DNA of 64,000 bases. Origin: Prado023 sp963753075 (GTDB lineage: Bacteria > Actinomycetota > Actinomycetes > S36-B12 > CAIYMF01). Shown here piece after piece: positions 62,544 to 64,000 of the stretch. The notes beneath the pieces were generated by a model. That model worked only from the letters and a program-made list of their open reading frames with translations, did not search any database and had not been told where the DNA came from. The position numbers were made by a program, and so were the translations under genes. Position 1 is the first letter of the stretch, and each line of letters starts with the position of its first letter. The stretch lies in NCBI GenBank assembly GCA_963753075.1, contig CAVWAR010000003.1, positions 19,135 to 83,134 of the forward strand, given 5' to 3'.

Positions 62544-62840
62544 ATGCCCAGCGCTCGCCCCCTCGACCTCGTCCGTGAGCATCGCCACGAGGTTCAGGCC
62601 GCGGTGGAGCGGCACAACGGACGCGCCTTCGCCGTCTTCGGGTCTGCTGCTCGTGGCGATGACACGGACGCCAGCGATATCGACATCCTCGTCTGGTTCG
62701 CGCCCGGGAGTTCGCTGTTCGACCTTGCCCACTTGAGCGACGAGCTCGAGCAGATTCTTGGGCGGCCGGTCGACGTGGTCTCGGAAGCAGCGCTGAAGCC
62801 CAGCGACGCGCACATCCGGGCAGAAGCGGTTCGGGTGTGA
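62544..62840 (+). CDS. MNT-type minimal nucleotidyltransferase (MntA-like), solitary
   Basis: A 98-residue protein with the GSxxxGxxxxxSDIDI motif: RAFAVFGSAARGDDTDASDI followed by DILVWFAPGSSLFDLAHLSD, then ELEQILGRPVDVVSEAAL. MNT proteins are AMP-transferring antitoxins of HEPN toxins. The catalytic GS and DxD residues are present. No HEPN gene follows it directly; the next gene is another MNT protein with its own HEPN partner. Confidence 0.8.
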   Translation: MPSARPLDLVREHRHEVQAAVERHNGRAFAVFGSAARGDDTDASDIDILVWFAPGSSLFDLAHLSDELEQILGRPVDVVSEAALKPSDAHIRAEAVRV

Positions 62841-62905
62841 GTCGATCTGGCCCCGGAGCCGCGTCGCGCCCTGCCCCGGGTCGTCGATTCGATGACGACG
62901 AGCCC

Positions 62906-62934
62906 TTGAGCCCTTCGGCTGACAGCGATAAGGT
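62906..62934 (+). promoter_or_regulatory. Promoter of the MNT/HEPN operon
   Basis: TTGAGC (62906-62911), a 17-base spacer and TAAGGT (62929-62934) form a sigma-70-type promoter. ATG 62941 begins six bases after the -10 box, so the mRNA is probably leaderless. Confidence 0.5.
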
Positions 62935-62940
62935 GTCCTT

Positions 62941-63414
62941 ATGACGCTCCTCGCCGAGTACCAGGAGGCCCAACGCGAAGCTGAGCTCGCACGGCTGCGT
63001 CGGCTGCTGGCGCTGCGCGCCATGGTGGCGACCGGCATGCGCCAGCGCCAGATCGCCGAGGCTCTGGGGATCAGCCAACCGGCGGTCAGCCAACAACTGC
63101 ACTCGGCCGAGGCCTTGGCTGACGTCCATCCCGAGACGCTCATCGCTGCCGCAGGACCACTTCTGGCTCGGGTCGCGGAGGAGAGGGGCTTCACCAGGCT
63201 GGCCGTCTTCGGCTCAGTTGCCCGCCACCGCGCCCGCAAGGACTCCGACATCGACCTGCTCGTGCAGCCGCCCCCGGACACGTCCATCACCGACCTGCTG
63301 GCGATGCGCCACACCTTCGAGCAGATCCTCGGGCGTCCCGTCGACCTGGTCACCTACGGGGGGCTGCGGCCGGGCCGCGACGACGACATCCTCCGTGAGG
63401 CGGTGGCGCTGTGA
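62941..63414 (+). CDS. HTH-fused MNT nucleotidyltransferase antitoxin (MntA-type)
   Basis: A 157-residue protein. Residues ~1-65 carry a helix-turn-helix (QRQIAEALGISQPAVSQQLH); residues ~80-157 an MNT domain with RLAVFGSVARHRARKDSDID followed by LLVQPPPDTSITDLLAM and QILGRPVDLVTYGGL. The GS and SDIDL catalytic motif is complete. MntA antitoxins adenylylate a tyrosine of HepT toxins; the fused HTH probably gives operon autoregulation. Its stop overlaps the GTG of the HEPN gene. Confidence 0.88.
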   Translation: MTLLAEYQEAQREAELARLRRLLALRAMVATGMRQRQIAEALGISQPAVSQQLHSAEALADVHPETLIAAAGPLLARVAEERGFTRLAVFGSVARHRARKDSDIDLLVQPPPDTSITDLLAMRHTFEQILGRPVDLVTYGGLRPGRDDDILREAVAL

Positions 63415-63782
63415 TTGATCGCAAGGTGGCCAAGGAGCTGCTCCACGTGCGCGAGTGGCTCGACCGCGCCCAGGAGATCGTGGACCGGGGCAAGGAGGAC
63501 TACCTGCGCGACGACCTGCTCCAGGAAGCCGGCGATTCGCTGATGATGAAGCTCGGCGAGGCCTCCAACCGACTGTCGCGTGCTGGCATCGAGGGCCCTG
63601 ACGGGGTCTCATGGCAGGACGCGATCGCGAATCGGAACTGGCTGATCCATCAGTACGACGAAATCGACCGAGAGATCACGTGGACGACCCTCGCCCGCGA
63701 CCTACGCCGCTGGCGAACGGCCCTTGCCCGGGCCTTCGAATCGGCCGAGGACGTCCTCGCAGACGACGCCGGCGGGGACTGA
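63411..63782 (+). CDS. HEPN ribonuclease toxin (HepT-type)
   Basis: A 123-residue all-helical protein: KVAKELLHVREWLDRAQEIV, DDLLQEAGDSLMMKLGEASN and AIANRNWLIHQYDEIDREIT, containing the RNxxxHxY motif (RNWLIHQY) of HepT toxins, an RNase active site whose tyrosine is the target of MntA adenylylation. GTG 63411 overlaps the antitoxin stop, so the pair is coupled. It forms a type VII-like MntA/HepT module. Confidence 0.9.
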   Translation: MIDRKVAKELLHVREWLDRAQEIVDRGKEDYLRDDLLQEAGDSLMMKLGEASNRLSRAGIEGPDGVSWQDAIANRNWLIHQYDEIDREITWTTLARDLRRWRTALARAFESAEDVLADDAGGD

Positions 63783-63859
63783 TCAGGCGCGGCCTCAGCC
63801 GTCCGCGAATCTGGGATCATAGTGGCGCGAGACGGTCCTTCGATACCCGATTCGCGCCT

Positions 63860-63886
63860 GGGGCGGGGCCCGACAGACCCCGCCCC
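63860..63886. terminator. Strong GC hairpin, probable terminator of the MNT/HEPN operon
   Basis: GGGGCGGGG (63860-63868) pairs perfectly with CCCCGCCCC (63878-63886) across a nine-base loop, 78 bp after the HEPN stop. No T-run follows, usual for high-GC actinobacteria. Directly afterwards CGTACACCAAC occurs twice in tandem (63886-63908), a pattern often seen near integration sites. Confidence 0.55.
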
Positions 63887-64000
63887 GTACACCAACCCGT
63901 ACACCAACTGCCCCCTGTTCATGGCGTCCTGCTGCGTCCATGGCCCCCGATCTCGTGCTCAGCACCGCACTCCATGGACCCCAGAACACCCCTGGGGGGA

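Noticed and set aside
63886..63908. Tandem CGTACACCAAC resembling the IS256 end repeat
   Set aside because: A 13-base match to the reverse complement of the IS256 left end is present, but no transposase sequence is nearby and the match may be chance.

Overview
The window is high-GC bacterial DNA of actinobacterial type. Indicators are an Lsr2 nucleoid protein, leaderless GTG starts, heavy ATGA coupling of neighbouring genes, tandem two-domain universal stress proteins next to a CtpF-like P-type ATPase, and IS families typical of Actinomycetota. The genus cannot be fixed from the sequence. Most of the window behaves as an accessory region: it holds at least six insertion-sequence types, many gene fragments, two or more toxin-antitoxin loci and two integrase systems. 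Many otherwise well conserved reading frames are broken by single-base shifts, so either gene decay or residual sequencing error is widespread; I call these pseudogenes or frameshifted genes.

Layout. 1-2.9 kb: end of a trehalose-phosphate phosphatase coupled to a frameshifted GH65 phosphorylase. 2.9-4.8 kb: integrase debris (including a piece whose catalytic-tyrosine segment is inverted), a carbamate kinase remnant and a small toxin/antitoxin-like pair. 5.2-8.3 kb: two tandem paralogous lipoproteins. 9-11 kb: a secreted FN3 plus seven-bladed propeller protein. 11.3-12.8 kb: DCC protein, propeller fragment and Lsr2. 12.8-18.7 kb: IS1380, IS110, IS3 and a second IS110. 18.8-25.7 kb: ordinary small genes (TrmO, SRPBCC, hydrolase, VOC, PadR plus membrane protein, LapA). 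26.3-30.8 kb: an IS256 element interrupted by a Tn554-like pair of tyrosine recombinases. 31.0 kb: a tRNA-Thr 3' fragment of the kind left at an integration site. 31.5-32.8 kb: peptidase and transposase debris. 33-44 kb: metal-binding lipoprotein, plasmid-type ORF-3 protein, TPR/SEC-C protein, APH-like kinase with divergent MarR, YjbR, GNAT, DUF1349 and GDPD. 44-59.4 kb: a large stress or dormancy island. 59.8-62 kb: a repeat-rich segment with a DnaA box followed by a tyrosine integrase. 62-64 kb: DUF433 and MNT/HEPN toxin-antitoxin genes.

The 44-59 kb island is the most coherent functional unit. It has at least six intact USP-domain proteins (one membrane-anchored), a truncated seventh, a Kef-type antiporter, a CtpF-like ATPase, a beta-CASP metallo-hydrolase, a baeRF-like (release-factor-like) protein and two paralogous winged-helix proteins. 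Three USP genes share the same leader, and each carries a DosR/DevR-like imperfect palindrome (GGGACC.AGG) about 50 bp upstream of its start. The resemblance is to the hypoxia/dormancy regulon known from mycobacteria, which joins USPs, ctpF and a release-factor-like protein. One cistron is a P-type ATPase reduced in frame to its first and last membrane helices.

The most unusual feature is a family of about 23-27 bp dispersed repeats (core GCCGC followed by CTAT or GAAA and then CG). At least eleven copies lie between genes on both strands, and at least one sits exactly where a USP gene is cut off.
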